Part shown: positions 14,763 to 22,244 of the stretch, piece by piece
Layout: each line of letters starts with the position of its first letter
How positions within the stretch are numbered: position 1 is the first letter of the stretch
NCBI GenBank assembly: GCA_017503135.1
Contig: JAFVTQ010000001.1
Span: 233,756 to 297,755 of the forward strand
From: Clostridia bacterium
GTDB taxonomy: Bacteria > Bacillota > Clostridia > Oscillospirales > Acutalibacteraceae
Length of the DNA: 64,000 nt
Reading direction: 5' to 3'
Made by a program: the position numbers and the translations under genes
The notes under the pieces: model-generated
Told to the model about the DNA's origin: nothing
Databases searched by the model: none
Seen by the model: only the letters and a program-made list of their open reading frames with translations

Positions 14763-15472
14763 AATTAAAGTATGATTTTCACCTGCATTCGTGCTTATCC
14801 CCTTGTGGCGATAACGATATGACACCATATAACCTTGTCAATATGGCAAAGTTAATGGGTTATGATATTATCGCTCTCACAGACCACAATTCCTGTCTTA
14901 ATTGCCCTGCCGCTATCAAAGCAGGGGAACAGGCGGGTATTACGGTTGTGCCCGGAATGGAACTTTGCACAGCAGAAGAAATTCATACCGTTTGCCTTTT
15001 TCCAACTCTTGAAAAGGCGTTGGAGTTTTCAGAATATGTAAAAACCACAATGCCACTCATTAAAAATGATGAGAGTATTTTCGGTAATCAATACATAATG
15101 GACGAAACCGACCAGATTTTAGGCAAAGAAGAAATACTTTTAACAACAGCATCGGGAATAAGCATTGATGATGTTGTCAGCGAAGTTGCAAAATATGACG
15201 GTGCAGTTTTCCCTGCACACCTTGACAGAGCATCTTATTCTGTGTTGTCAGTATTGGGCTTTATGTACCCTGAAATGAATTTCACTTGCGCTGAATTTAC
15301 ACACAAAGCGTATATCCCACAGTATGAAGAAATGCACGAGTTGTTAAAAGGAATGAAGCATCTTCGCAATTCTGATGCCCACTATCTTGAAAATATGGTA
15401 GAAGCAACAGAAAGTATAGACATTCCCGAATGCACAGCACAAGCAGTTGTGAATTATATTTTAGGTAAATAA
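14759..15472 (+). CDS. PHP-domain phosphoesterase
   Basis: This 237-residue PHP protein has the metal-binding motifs YDFHLHSCLSPCG (residue 5 on), ALTDHNS (near 40), PGMELCTAEEIHTV (near 62), FPAHLDR (near 155) and RNSDAHYLE (near 203). PHP domains hydrolyse phosphoesters, as in histidinol phosphatase or YciV-type RNA/nucleotide phosphatases. A free-standing member of this size at the end of a DRTGG-ATPase-hydrogenase cluster may remove a phosphate signal, possibly reversing the kinase; that is inference. It overlaps the second DRTGG gene by four bases. Confidence 0.85.
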   Translation: MKLKYDFHLHSCLSPCGDNDMTPYNLVNMAKLMGYDIIALTDHNSCLNCPAAIKAGEQAGITVVPGMELCTAEEIHTVCLFPTLEKALEFSEYVKTTMPLIKNDESIFGNQYIMDETDQILGKEEILLTTASGISIDDVVSEVAKYDGAVFPAHLDRASYSVLSVLGFMYPEMNFTCAEFTHKAYIPQYEEMHELLKGMKHLRNSDAHYLENMVEATESIDIPECTAQAVVNYILGK

Positions 15473-15500
15473 TGTAGGGGCGGGTCTCTGTGCCCGCCCG
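15473..15500 (+). repeat. TGTAGGGGCG palindromic repeat, copy A
   Basis: TGTAGGGGCGGGTCTCTGTG is followed by CCCGCCCG, so CGGGTC/CTGTGCCCG-type arms fold into a G+C-rich hairpin. A nearly identical copy lies at 59796-59823 and a related inverted copy at 15911-15936. Confidence 0.8.
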
Positions 15501-15526
15501 AGAGTATTTAATAAGGAAGAGTGGCT

Positions 15527-15910
15527 ATGAAAGAAAAGGATTATTATACTTTGTTTGTTGATTTATGCTTAAAGCGATGCTTAACAGATGATTATGGAGA
15601 TAAATCAAAAGTTCGGCAACATAATCGTTCTATGAACAAATTATTGAAACTCCAGAAAGAAATGGAAGAAAAAGATTGCTCTGAGATTTTAGATAAACTC
15701 TTAATACACGATGATGATAGAGTAAAACTATCTGCAGGAACTTTTGCTGTGGATTTTCCTTCTCACAGAGAAAAATCAATTATTGCAATAAATGATGTTG
15801 CAAAGAAATCCAAAGATAAAATGTTATCATTTGATGCTTATATGGTGTTAGGCGTTAAAGGTTTAAGAGAAGAAGCTCAAAAGTTAGATTCTTTAGAGAA
15901 AGATAATTAA
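15527..15910 (+). CDS. Small alpha-helical protein, possibly DUF2019/HEAT-like
   Basis: This 127-residue, wholly helical, charged protein begins MKEKDYYTLFVDLCLKRCL and contains NKLLKLQKEMEEKDCSEILDK, then LLIHDDDRVKLSAGTFAVDF and SFDAYMVLGVKGLREEAQKL. The last two parts resemble a pair of HEAT-like repeats as in DUF2019 proteins; the assignment is tentative. AAGGAAG precedes ATG 15527 at good spacing, so the GTG at 15521 is unlikely. The gene is bracketed by inverted copies of a G+C-rich repeat (15473-15500 and 15911-15936) and differs in character from its neighbours, so it may have arrived as a unit. Confidence 0.65.
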   Translation: MKEKDYYTLFVDLCLKRCLTDDYGDKSKVRQHNRSMNKLLKLQKEMEEKDCSEILDKLLIHDDDRVKLSAGTFAVDFPSHREKSIIAINDVAKKSKDKMLSFDAYMVLGVKGLREEAQKLDSLEKDN

Positions 15911-15936
15911 CGGGCGATTCGTGAATCGCCCCTACA
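15911..15936 (-). repeat. TGTAGGGGCG palindromic repeat, copy B (inverted)
   Basis: CGGGCGATTCGTGAATCGCC followed by CCTACA: a hairpin (GGCGATTC / GAATCGCC) whose outer end is the reverse complement of TGTAGGGGCG of copy A. It begins directly at the stop codon of the gene at 15527. Confidence 0.75.
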
Positions 15937-15951
15937 AAGTTTTATAACAGC

Positions 15952-15977
15952 AAAAAAGGGACACGATGTGTCCCTTT
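15952..15977 (-). terminator. Terminator of the phosphopantetheinyl transferase gene
   Basis: The stem AAAGGGACAC / GTGTCCCTTT is followed by T residues on the minus strand; it may also serve the plus-strand gene. Confidence 0.78.
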
Positions 15978-15986
15978 AGTTTTTAA

Positions 15987-16499
15987 TTATTTTATTCTCT
16001 CACAAATTGTGAGCATATATTCATTAATCTTTTCGGTCTGGAATTGGTGGTTTTCAATACTTAAAACATCAATTCCTTTTTGAATTTCAATAACCCCGTT
16101 GCCGTCAATTTTGGTGTATGCTTCTTTTTTAGTCCATATTTCATAAAAAGCGTCAGCGGTTGGGTTTTCTTCAAAAAACTCTTTTTCTTTTCCGTGGAAA
16201 TATCGGTTTGCAATTTTTTCAAAGTTTCTGGTGTCATCAATTTTTTCAATATCAATTCCAACAGGATTTTCACTTTTGCAAACTGCAACCATATCACCGC
16301 TGTGAGAAATGCTCACAAAACAGTTGTCTGCAAATGGCTTGTTTTGCTCATATCGAAGCCCCAAAACACCCATATTCAAAAGCTCGGTTGCCGCCGCAAT
16401 GCTCTCTTGCTTTTTGCAATGTTCTTGCACATTTTGTGGGAGCAGAGTTTTGTCATATTCAGTTTTTTCTGTTAATTTGAAGAAATAAACCGATGTCAT
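15987..16499 (-). CDS. 4'-phosphopantetheinyl transferase (Sfp-like)
   Basis: This 170-residue enzyme transfers phosphopantetheine from CoA to a carrier-protein serine. The superfamily motifs are present: FVSISHSGDMVAV (near 63), VGIDIEKID (near 79; Asp and Glu bind Mg2+) and FYEIWTKKEAYTKIDG (near 118). It is shorter than Bacillus Sfp (about 224 residues), mainly at the N-terminus, like many clostridial stand-alone members. No polyketide, NRPS or acyl-carrier gene lies next to it; the acyltransferase-fold protein at 7966 lacks a carrier domain. It might be the organism's general transferase. Confidence 0.88.
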   Translation of the reverse strand: MTSVYFFKLTEKTEYDKTLLPQNVQEHCKKQESIAAATELLNMGVLGLRYEQNKPFADNCFVSISHSGDMVAVCKSENPVGIDIEKIDDTRNFEKIANRYFHGKEKEFFEENPTADAFYEIWTKKEAYTKIDGNGVIEIQKGIDVLSIENHQFQTEKINEYMLTICERIK

Positions 16500-16532
16500 A
16501 AAATCACCGAGTTTATTTTAACATAAAGAAAT

Positions 16533-17195
16533 TCAAATATCTACTCTTTTACCTAAATAATCCGACGGGGACACAAGATTACCGTCTTTCAGCATTTCAA
16601 GGTGTAAGTGAATTCCGTCATCTTTTTCAATAGGAATTTCACCCAAAGTGCCAATTTTCTCATTAATTTTTACAGTTGCGCCAGGTTTAACTGTGCTGTC
16701 TTTTTGAAGTCCACGATATTCTGCAATAATTCCGTTGTTGTGGTTGATGGTTACAACTGTACCCCAACGAGCATCATCTCGCACTTCGGTGACTTCGCCG
16801 TCACAAATAGCTTTAATTGGGTCGCCGAGAGTACCGTTTATATCAACACCATTGTGCGTGCGCCAATCGTCAGTAGTCTTGTTTTTTGTAAGTTCACCTT
16901 TTGAGTATTCTTTGCTCACTTTGTCGCCCAAAGGGAATGCATAATAGACTGATTTCGGTGCTTCTTCGGTTGTTGTGGTTATATATCTGTCGTCCTGAAC
17001 ATTGGTGACGGGTGTATTAACCTGAATTTCTCGCTCAGTTGTGGTTTCTGTGGTGGTAGAAGTTTTAGACGGGTCTTCTGTGGGCACATTGTCTTTGTTA
17101 GAAAGCCAGAATGAGAAAAGTGTTGCGCCACAAAGTGCCACGGCACAGGTTGAATAGATTACTTTTTTGATTTTTTCTTCGTTAAACTTTTTCAA
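16533..17195 (-). CDS. Membrane-anchored M23 (LytM) peptidase, SpoIIQ-like
   Basis: This is a 220-residue protein with a basic N-terminus and one membrane helix (about 13-30), a Thr/Glu-rich linker (residues about 42-75, including TSTTTETTTE), and an M23 domain. Catalytic and zinc residues are visible: RTHNGVDINGTLGDPI (His and Asp) and GIHLHLEM near 196. The arrangement of one helix plus a LytM domain matches SpoIIQ of spore formers, although a vegetative amidase or endopeptidase remains possible. The start is TTG, with GAGGTG seven bases upstream. The MITE copy at 17265 lies 70 bases before the gene. Confidence 0.8.
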   Translation of the reverse strand: MKKFNEEKIKKVIYSTCAVALCGATLFSFWLSNKDNVPTEDPSKTSTTTETTTEREIQVNTPVTNVQDDRYITTTTEEAPKSVYYAFPLGDKVSKEYSKGELTKNKTTDDWRTHNGVDINGTLGDPIKAICDGEVTEVRDDARWGTVVTINHNNGIIAEYRGLQKDSTVKPGATVKINEKIGTLGEIPIEKDDGIHLHLEMLKDGNLVSPSDYLGKRVDI

Positions 17196-17206
17196 TTAAA
17201 ACACCT

Positions 17207-17225
17207 CTGTCAATATTTTTGACAG
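17207..17225. promoter_or_regulatory. Inverted repeat before the M23 peptidase gene
   Basis: CTGTCAA-TATTT-TTGACAG is a perfect 7-bp inverted repeat 12 bases upstream of the start codon. It could be an operator or an RNA hairpin near the ribosome site. Confidence 0.35.
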
Positions 17226-17264
17226 AAATGTAATTCTTATACAAAAACTTAAAAATTCATATAA

Positions 17265-17427
17265 GTAACTGCTGATAAAATCGATGTGCAATTAACAACG
17301 AGATAGTTTTTCGTTAGAGCCGTTCAAAAACGGAAACAATACTTTGTGTCTTGGTGAGTATTTTGAGCGAATTATAACGGAAAAATAGCCGTTGGAAATT
17401 GTACATAAGATTGCAATCAGTAGTTAC
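17265..17427 (-). mobile_element. 163-bp MITE, copy 2
   Basis: The ends are GTAACTGCTGAT (17265-17276) and ATCAGTAGTTAC (17416-17427). Read on the minus strand it aligns along its full length with copy 1 (14257-14419). Internal blocks such as ACAAAGTATTG, AAACTATCTCGTT and ATCGATTTTATCAGCAGTTAC-type ends are shared. The two copies face opposite ways and enclose 2.8 kb. Confidence 0.85.
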
Positions 17428-17431
17428 CAAT

Positions 17432-17537
17432 ATAAGAAAAAACGGACGGTTGCGGAGCCGTCCGTTTTCCGAGTATAAAATACTCTGAGGGGTTGTTTGA
17501 GGATGGGGTATGCACACCAAGGTCTCTCTTGGTGCAT
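17432..17537 (-). ncRNA. Candidate small RNA with C-rich unpaired regions
   Basis: On the minus strand, TATTAT (17542-17547) could be a -10 element. About 105 bases follow: hairpin TGCACCAAG...CTTGGTGTGCA (17511-17536), a C-rich stretch with ACCCCATCCTC and ACCCCTC, a small hairpin GAGTAT-TTT-ATACTC (17471-17485), and a strong terminator AAAACGGACGG / CCGTCCGTTTT followed by TTTTTT (17435-17468). C-rich loops that match ribosome sites are typical of Gram-positive regulatory RNAs such as RsaE. No convincing -35 box is visible and no protein frame fits. Confidence 0.5.
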
Positions 17538-17628
17538 CTTTATAATAACTTAAAATTATGAAAAAACCGTGAATATTCTTTTAATATTCAGAAAAAGAAT
17601 TGTGAATAAAAAATTTTTAAAATTTTAT

Positions 17629-17667
17629 CGAACAAATGTTTACTTTTTAAAAAATATGTGTTAGAAT
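17629..17667 (+). promoter_or_regulatory. lexA promoter with LexA (SOS) box
   Basis: CGAACAAATGTTTA (17629-17642) matches the Gram-positive LexA operator CGAAC-N4-GTTCG in both halves except the last bases. It overlaps the -35 box TTTACT (17639-17644), which is followed by 17 bases and TAGAAT (17662-17667). This placement implies that LexA represses its own gene. Confidence 0.82.
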
Positions 17668-17721
17668 ATAGAAAACAATAGTGTAATTTTATTAAAGACT
17701 TTAAAAATGAGGAGAATTTTT

Positions 17722-18312
17722 ATGCGCCCCATTAATGATACACAACAAAAAATTTATGAATTTCTTTGCGAGCGCTCACAATGTGGTGTTCCGCCATCAG
17801 TCCGTGAAATAGGCTCTGCTGTTGGTCTTCGTTCAACATCTTCAGTTCAGGCAAACCTTGACGCACTTGAAGAAGCAGGGTATATTGAGCGTGACCCACT
17901 TTTGAAACGCTCAATCAGAGTTATCGGTCAGGCAGAAAATGTGACAAGTGTTCCACTTTTGGGTACAGTTACAGCGGGTATGCCAATTCTCGCAGTTGAG
18001 CAGATAGAGGGTTATATTCCTTATAATGGTCGAATTTCTCGCGACAAATCCCTTTTTGCTCTTAAAGTTCGTGGCGAGAGTATGCTCTGGGCGGGTATTC
18101 TTGACGGTGACATTGTCATTTGCGAAAAAACACCATATGCAACAAATGGTGAAATTGTTGTTGCAATGATTGAAGACGAAGCAACAGTCAAAAGATTTTA
18201 TAAAGAAAACGGCCATTTCAGACTCCAGCCTGAAAATGATGCCTATGAGCCAATAATCACAAACGAAGTGATTATTCTCGGCAAGGTTGTTGCGCTTTAT
18301 CGTTATTATTAA
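17722..18312 (+). CDS. lexA: LexA repressor (SOS regulator)
   Basis: This 196-residue protein has an N-terminal winged HTH (PPSVREIGSAVGLRSTSSVQANLDALEEAGYI, residues about 24-54) and a C-terminal S24 autopeptidase domain. The self-cleavage site Ala85-Gly86 lies in TVTAGMPIL. The catalytic Ser is 120 (VRGESM) and the Lys is 157 (ATVKRFY). RecA-ssDNA stimulates cleavage and derepresses SOS genes. ATG 17722 follows GAGGAG at good distance; the frame's earlier ATG at 17707 overlaps that site. The SOS box over the promoter indicates autoregulation. Divergent from the candidate sRNA. Confidence 0.96.
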   Translation: MRPINDTQQKIYEFLCERSQCGVPPSVREIGSAVGLRSTSSVQANLDALEEAGYIERDPLLKRSIRVIGQAENVTSVPLLGTVTAGMPILAVEQIEGYIPYNGRISRDKSLFALKVRGESMLWAGILDGDIVICEKTPYATNGEIVVAMIEDEATVKRFYKENGHFRLQPENDAYEPIITNEVIILGKVVALYRYY

Positions 18313-18325
18313 GAAAAAGCAAATT

Positions 18326-18355
18326 AAAAGACGGTTCATGTGAACCGTCTTTTTT
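18326..18355. terminator. Terminator shared by lexA and the yfbR operon
   Basis: The stem AAAAGACGGTTCA / TGAACCGTCTTTT has T runs in both directions. Confidence 0.85.
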
Positions 18356-18942
18356 CATTTCTTCATTTGGTCGAGAGTTTTGTGGAATGACGGCAAAAAT
18401 TCTTTTTCAAAAATTTTAACTTCTTCCAAATCACTCTTTTGAATTGCCTTTAGCAGTTTTTCTTCGGCTTCAATAAATTCACTGTTGCCTGCTTTTCTCT
18501 CATCAACGCATTTTAAATATCCGCTGATTTTGTCTGCTGCTTTAACAAGTTTCCACAAATCTTTATCTTCATGTTTCTTTTTGAAAAGTGGCTCATAACT
18601 TGGCAATAATTCAGGTGGCAACATAGAAAGCAACTGTTTTGATGCATTCTTTTCAACTGCTTTATATGCTTCTTTAGTTTCTGCACTATAATATTTAACA
18701 GGTGTTGGCAAGTCACCTGTGATAATTTCAGGCACATCGTGATAAAGACCCAAAAGTGCCGCTCTTTCACAGTTATAATCTTTATCTAAATATTCATTGC
18801 CTATGCTTGCGAGAGCATAACAAAGCTGAGAAACTTCGGCAGAGTGCTCACTTAATGTTTCATATCTTGTGTTTCGCATCAACGCCCAACGGTTTATGTA
18901 TTTGGTGCGAGATGTGAAAGCAAAAAAATCATTTTTACCCAT
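18355..18942 (-). CDS. yfbR: HD-domain 5'-deoxynucleotidase, YfbR-like
   Basis: This 195-residue HD hydrolase resembles YfbR, which dephosphorylates deoxyribonucleoside 5'-monophosphates. The metal site is seen as LSEHSAEVSQL (His33), GLYHDVPEIITGDLPTPVKY (His-Asp near 68-69, plus the family Glu and Asp), and a distal KAADKISGYLKCVDER Asp near 138. The opening RTKYINRWALMRNTR is the family signature for nucleotide binding. It follows the dCMP deaminase gene by one base; both act on deoxynucleotide pools, giving dUMP or deoxynucleosides. It is the last gene of a run that begins with the epimerase. Confidence 0.9.
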   Translation of the reverse strand: MGKNDFFAFTSRTKYINRWALMRNTRYETLSEHSAEVSQLCYALASIGNEYLDKDYNCERAALLGLYHDVPEIITGDLPTPVKYYSAETKEAYKAVEKNASKQLLSMLPPELLPSYEPLFKKKHEDKDLWKLVKAADKISGYLKCVDERKAGNSEFIEAEEKLLKAIQKSDLEEVKIFEKEFLPSFHKTLDQMKK

Positions 18943-18943
18943 T

Positions 18944-19441
18944 TTAGATGTCCTCTTCTCTGAAACTTACTTTGAGTTCATCACGGCTTAATTTGATTTT
19001 TGTGTATTTAACGCCTGCTGCGTCAAACATTCTGCGAGATACACGGTTACCAACTGTATCCTTGTATTTGTCAGAGATATAAAGCACTTCTTTGATACCA
19101 CTCTGGATAATAGCCTTTGCACATTCGTTGCAAGGGAAGAGAGCAACATAAATTTTGCATCCGTTCAAGTTTCTGCCACCGTTGTTGAGAATTGCGTTAA
19201 GCTCTGCGTGGCAAACATAAGGATATTTTGTGTCGAATTCGTCACCGCTTCTGTCCCAAGGGAATTCGTCGTCATTACAACCATGTGGAAAGCCGTTGTA
19301 ACCAACTGACATAATTTTGTTGTTGTCGTCAACAATACAAGCGCCAACCTGTGTGCTTGGGTCCTTACTTCTGTATGAAGAAAGGAGAGCAATGCCCATA
19401 AAATATTCGTCCCATGAAATGTAATCTTCTCTTTTTGCCAT
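18944..19441 (-). CDS. dCMP deaminase (ComEB-like)
   Basis: This 165-residue zinc-dependent deaminase converts dCMP to dUMP, the substrate for thymidylate synthase. Motifs: CHAELNAI (His, catalytic Glu) near residue 80 and PCNECAK near 104, which supply the zinc Cys. DPSTQVGACIVD and YNGFPHGCND are typical of the family; the extra His/Cys in the latter binds a second zinc in some members. An in-frame GTG at 19450 lies within the ribosome site, so ATG 19441, six bases after AAAGGTG, is chosen. It starts 2 bases before the end of rarA and is probably coupled to it. Confidence 0.93.
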   Translation of the reverse strand: MAKREDYISWDEYFMGIALLSSYRSKDPSTQVGACIVDDNNKIMSVGYNGFPHGCNDDEFPWDRSGDEFDTKYPYVCHAELNAILNNGGRNLNGCKIYVALFPCNECAKAIIQSGIKEVLYISDKYKDTVGNRVSRRMFDAAGVKYTKIKLSRDELKVSFREEDI

Positions 19442-19442
19442 G

Positions 19443-20708
19443 TTATTCACCTTTAATCCTTTTCCAATATTCTTTTGCTAATTGTTCGGTTTTGTTGTCG
19501 CCAAACTCATAATATTTTTTATTTTTAAGATTGTCGGGGAGATATTGCTGTTTAACCCAACGATTAGGGTAATCGTGGGGGTAAAGATAATTTTGTCCCT
19601 TAACTTCTGCATCTTCACCATCATAATGTTTGTTTTGTAACTGACGGGGGATTTTTCCGTAATTACCTTTTCTCACATCATCAAGTGCTGCGAAGATACC
19701 ATCGTGCGCTGTGTTTGATTTAGGACTTGTTGCAACAAGCACAACTGCATCTGCTAACGGAATTGCCGCTTCAGGCATACCAACTTGCATTGCAATATCA
19801 CAAGCGGATTTTACAATAGGAATAATCTGTGGATAAGCAAGCCCGACATCTTCACTTGCACAGACAAGCAGTCTGCGAATAGCTGAAATCATATCTCCTG
19901 CTTCTAGAAGTCGTGCTAAGTAGTGAAGTGCTGCGTCAGGGTCTGAGCCACGCATACTCTTTTGATAAGCCGAGAGAATGTCATAATGCTCATCACCGGC
20001 TTTGTCATAACGGAATGTGTTTTTCTGTGTCAAACTACCTGTATTTTCAAGAGTGATTCTTCTTTTACCATCAATAATCGGTGCAGAGAGCACACAGAGT
20101 TCAACAAAATTGAGAGACTTTCTCACATCTCCACCACAAGCAGTTGCAATGTGTTCAAAAACGCCTTCTTCAATGTCAAAGGGAATATCCATTTCAGCTT
20201 GGAGAAACTCAAATCCGCGTTTGATATTTGGCACAATATCTTCTGCGGTTACTGATTTAAATTCAAAGACAGTACAACGAGAAAGTACAGCCGAATAAAT
20301 ATAAAAATATGGGTTTTCAGTTGTTGATGCGATAAGTGTAATCTTGCCACTCTCTATGTATTCAAGCAAAGACTGTTGCTGTTTTTTGTTAAAATATTGA
20401 ATCTCGTCAAGATAGAGCAAAATTCCATTTGGTGCTGCGAAGGTATCAAGCTCACTAACGATTGCTTTAATATCTGCCGTGCTTGCATTTGTGCCGTTGA
20501 TATGATGCAGTTTTCTGTTAGTGTTTTTTGCAATAATTCGTGCAAGGGTTGTCTTGCCAGTGCCTGACGGACCATAGAAAATAAGGTTGGGCAAATATCC
20601 CGATTCCACAATGTTGCGAAGGGGCATATTTTCACCCAAAAGGTGTTTTTGACCAACCATATCGTTAATAGACTGTGGTCGCAATCTATCTGCTAAGGGT
20701 GTGGACAT
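19443..20708 (-). CDS. rarA: Replication-associated recombination protein A
   Basis: This 421-residue AAA+ ATPase of the RarA/MgsA (Mgs1/WRNIP1) family acts at stalled replication forks. It begins PLADRLRPQSINDMVGQKHLLG. Walker A is YGPSGTGKTTLA (near residue 46) and Walker B is ILLYLDEIQYFNKKQQQ near 97. Sensor 1 is LIASTTENPYF, and the C-terminal tetramerisation region has YLARLLEAGDMISAIRRLLVCASEDVGLAYP. Length is normal. It is in one direction with the deaminase and YfbR, forming a DNA-maintenance group next to lexA, although no SOS box is seen at its own start. Confidence 0.95.
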   Translation of the reverse strand: MSTPLADRLRPQSINDMVGQKHLLGENMPLRNIVESGYLPNLIFYGPSGTGKTTLARIIAKNTNRKLHHINGTNASTADIKAIVSELDTFAAPNGILLYLDEIQYFNKKQQQSLLEYIESGKITLIASTTENPYFYIYSAVLSRCTVFEFKSVTAEDIVPNIKRGFEFLQAEMDIPFDIEEGVFEHIATACGGDVRKSLNFVELCVLSAPIIDGKRRITLENTGSLTQKNTFRYDKAGDEHYDILSAYQKSMRGSDPDAALHYLARLLEAGDMISAIRRLLVCASEDVGLAYPQIIPIVKSACDIAMQVGMPEAAIPLADAVVLVATSPKSNTAHDGIFAALDDVRKGNYGKIPRQLQNKHYDGEDAEVKGQNYLYPHDYPNRWVKQQYLPDNLKNKKYYEFGDNKTEQLAKEYWKRIKGE

Positions 20709-20722
20709 AATATCTCCCTTTC

Positions 20723-21367
20723 TTAAAGAATGTCTAAAATATCCATAGCTTTTTCGACTATGTATTCTGCTTTATATTTCAGGAAATCTTCTCGCGTGCC
20801 GAAACCATAAAGCACAGCGCAACAAGGAAGATTAACGGCGTGAGCGCCTACAATATCGAATTTGGTGTCACCAACCATAAGGGTGTTTGTGATGTCACCG
20901 CCGATTTGCTTCATAGCATTTTCACAAACCATTGCTTTGCTTTCTGTGGTGTTGTCGAAGGTTGTGCCACCAAGAAAATCAAAGAATTTTTTAATATCGA
21001 GTTTTTCACAGATTGCATCAACAAAATGTAAAGGCTTTGAAGATGCGGTTGCTAATTTGTAACCCCGATTTTTAAGCTCTTCTAAAAGTTCATAAATGCC
21101 GTCATAAAGCTTGCTTTCAAGATAACCTTTTACTCTGTATCTTTCGCGATATTTTTCTGTCATTTCTACTGCGTGCTCAGGTGTGAAACCACAGATTTCA
21201 GTAAAGCTATAATGAAGTGGCGGACCAATGAATTGTTTTAATAAATCTTCTGACGGTGTGCCGTGACCATAAGACTCAAAGGCATAAGTAAGACTTTTAA
21301 AAATACCTTCAGATGAGTCGGTGAGCGTGCCGTCAAAATCAAATAAAATGTATTTAAACTTATCCAT
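20723..21367 (-). CDS. HAD-family phosphatase (phosphoglycolate phosphatase-like)
   Basis: This 214-residue HAD hydrolase has motif I FDFDGTLTDSSEG (nucleophile Asp near residue 10), a helical cap with FIGPPLHYSFTEICGF, motif II ATASSKP near 110, and motif III/IV KAMVCENAM ... TLMVGDTKFDIVGA near 165. The GPPL cap signature places it with the Gph/PpaX-like group acting on phosphoglycolate, sugar phosphates or pyrophosphate; the exact substrate is not decided. The start overlaps the end of the epimerase gene by eight bases, and rarA follows 14 bases later. Confidence 0.9.
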   Translation of the reverse strand: MDKFKYILFDFDGTLTDSSEGIFKSLTYAFESYGHGTPSEDLLKQFIGPPLHYSFTEICGFTPEHAVEMTEKYRERYRVKGYLESKLYDGIYELLEELKNRGYKLATASSKPLHFVDAICEKLDIKKFFDFLGGTTFDNTTESKAMVCENAMKQIGGDITNTLMVGDTKFDIVGAHAVNLPCCAVLYGFGTREDFLKYKAEYIVEKAMDILDIL

Positions 21368-22205
21368 TTACTATTATTTCATACTCCTTATACCAGTTGT
21401 CATTAGCTTCTAAAGAATTTGACCATTCTCTTTCTGTGATGTCACCGTCAAAATCTTCTGCATCACAACGACCATACCAAGGCTCAATGCAAACAAAAGG
21501 CGCATTTTTCTTTGCAGGTGACCAGATGCCAAAAACTTTAGCATCAAACTTTACAGTTAAATATTTTTTATCGTTATCGATAAGTGAAATTTCGGTTACA
21601 TTGCTGTTCTCAATGATAAGTGCATCATTGTCAAACACATTGTCGTGAAGCACAAAAGTATTATCAATATTATATTTTTTTGAAGTATAAAGCCCGTCAG
21701 AATTGATAAGATTATATTTGAGGTTTTCACCATTCATTGAAAGCACAGTTTCGCTTTTTTTACAATAAAAAGCAGGGTGTGCACCGATTGAAAAATAAAT
21801 CTTTTTGTTATCAATATTTTCAATGTACCAACCAACAATAATTTTATTGTTCTTAAGTTCAAATGAGCAGATAAGTTGAAACTGGAATGGATATTTTGTA
21901 AGAGTTTCTTCATTGCTCATCAACTGAAAAACAAGTCTTGTTTTTGTCTCTTCAATAAGAGTGAATTCACTATCTCTTGCAAAACCGTGTTGACCGAGTG
22001 AATATTCGTTGCCGTTATATGATGTTTTGCCGTTTTTATATTTGCCAACAACAGGAAAAAGTACAGGACTTTTTCTTCCCCAAAATTCTGGGTCACCTTG
22101 CCAGAGCATCTCTTTGTTTTCTGCTTTATTAAAAATTGAAGAAAGCTCAGCACCGTGACTATCAACCGCTATTTTTAAAACATCGTTTTCAAGAAAATAT
22201 AACAT
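21360..22205 (-). CDS. Aldose 1-epimerase family protein
   Basis: This is a 281-residue galactose-mutarotase-like protein. Visible family features are HGAELSSIFNK near residue 16, WGRKSPVLFPVVGKYKNG, GQHGFARDSEFTL (His, Arg), IGAHPAFYC (catalytic-type His near 158) and FVCIEPWYGRCDAE near 235 (Glu general base). It probably interconverts anomers of hexoses or hexose-6-phosphates (LacX-like branch). The frame extends to 22253, but ATG 22205 with AGAAAGG upstream is the likely start. It is the first gene of the minus-strand operon and has a strong promoter. Confidence 0.88.
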   Translation of the reverse strand: MLYFLENDVLKIAVDSHGAELSSIFNKAENKEMLWQGDPEFWGRKSPVLFPVVGKYKNGKTSYNGNEYSLGQHGFARDSEFTLIEETKTRLVFQLMSNEETLTKYPFQFQLICSFELKNNKIIVGWYIENIDNKKIYFSIGAHPAFYCKKSETVLSMNGENLKYNLINSDGLYTSKKYNIDNTFVLHDNVFDNDALIIENSNVTEISLIDNDKKYLTVKFDAKVFGIWSPAKKNAPFVCIEPWYGRCDAEDFDGDITEREWSNSLEANDNWYKEYEIIVNG

Positions 22206-22244
22206 AAAAGCAAAACCTTTCTGAAGTTTCGGCATAATCAATTT

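Noticed and set aside
14257-17427. A composite transposon bounded by the two MITE copies
   Set aside because: The copies differ by about 20%, the enclosed genes include part of a conserved cluster, no transposase is present and no outer target duplication is seen.
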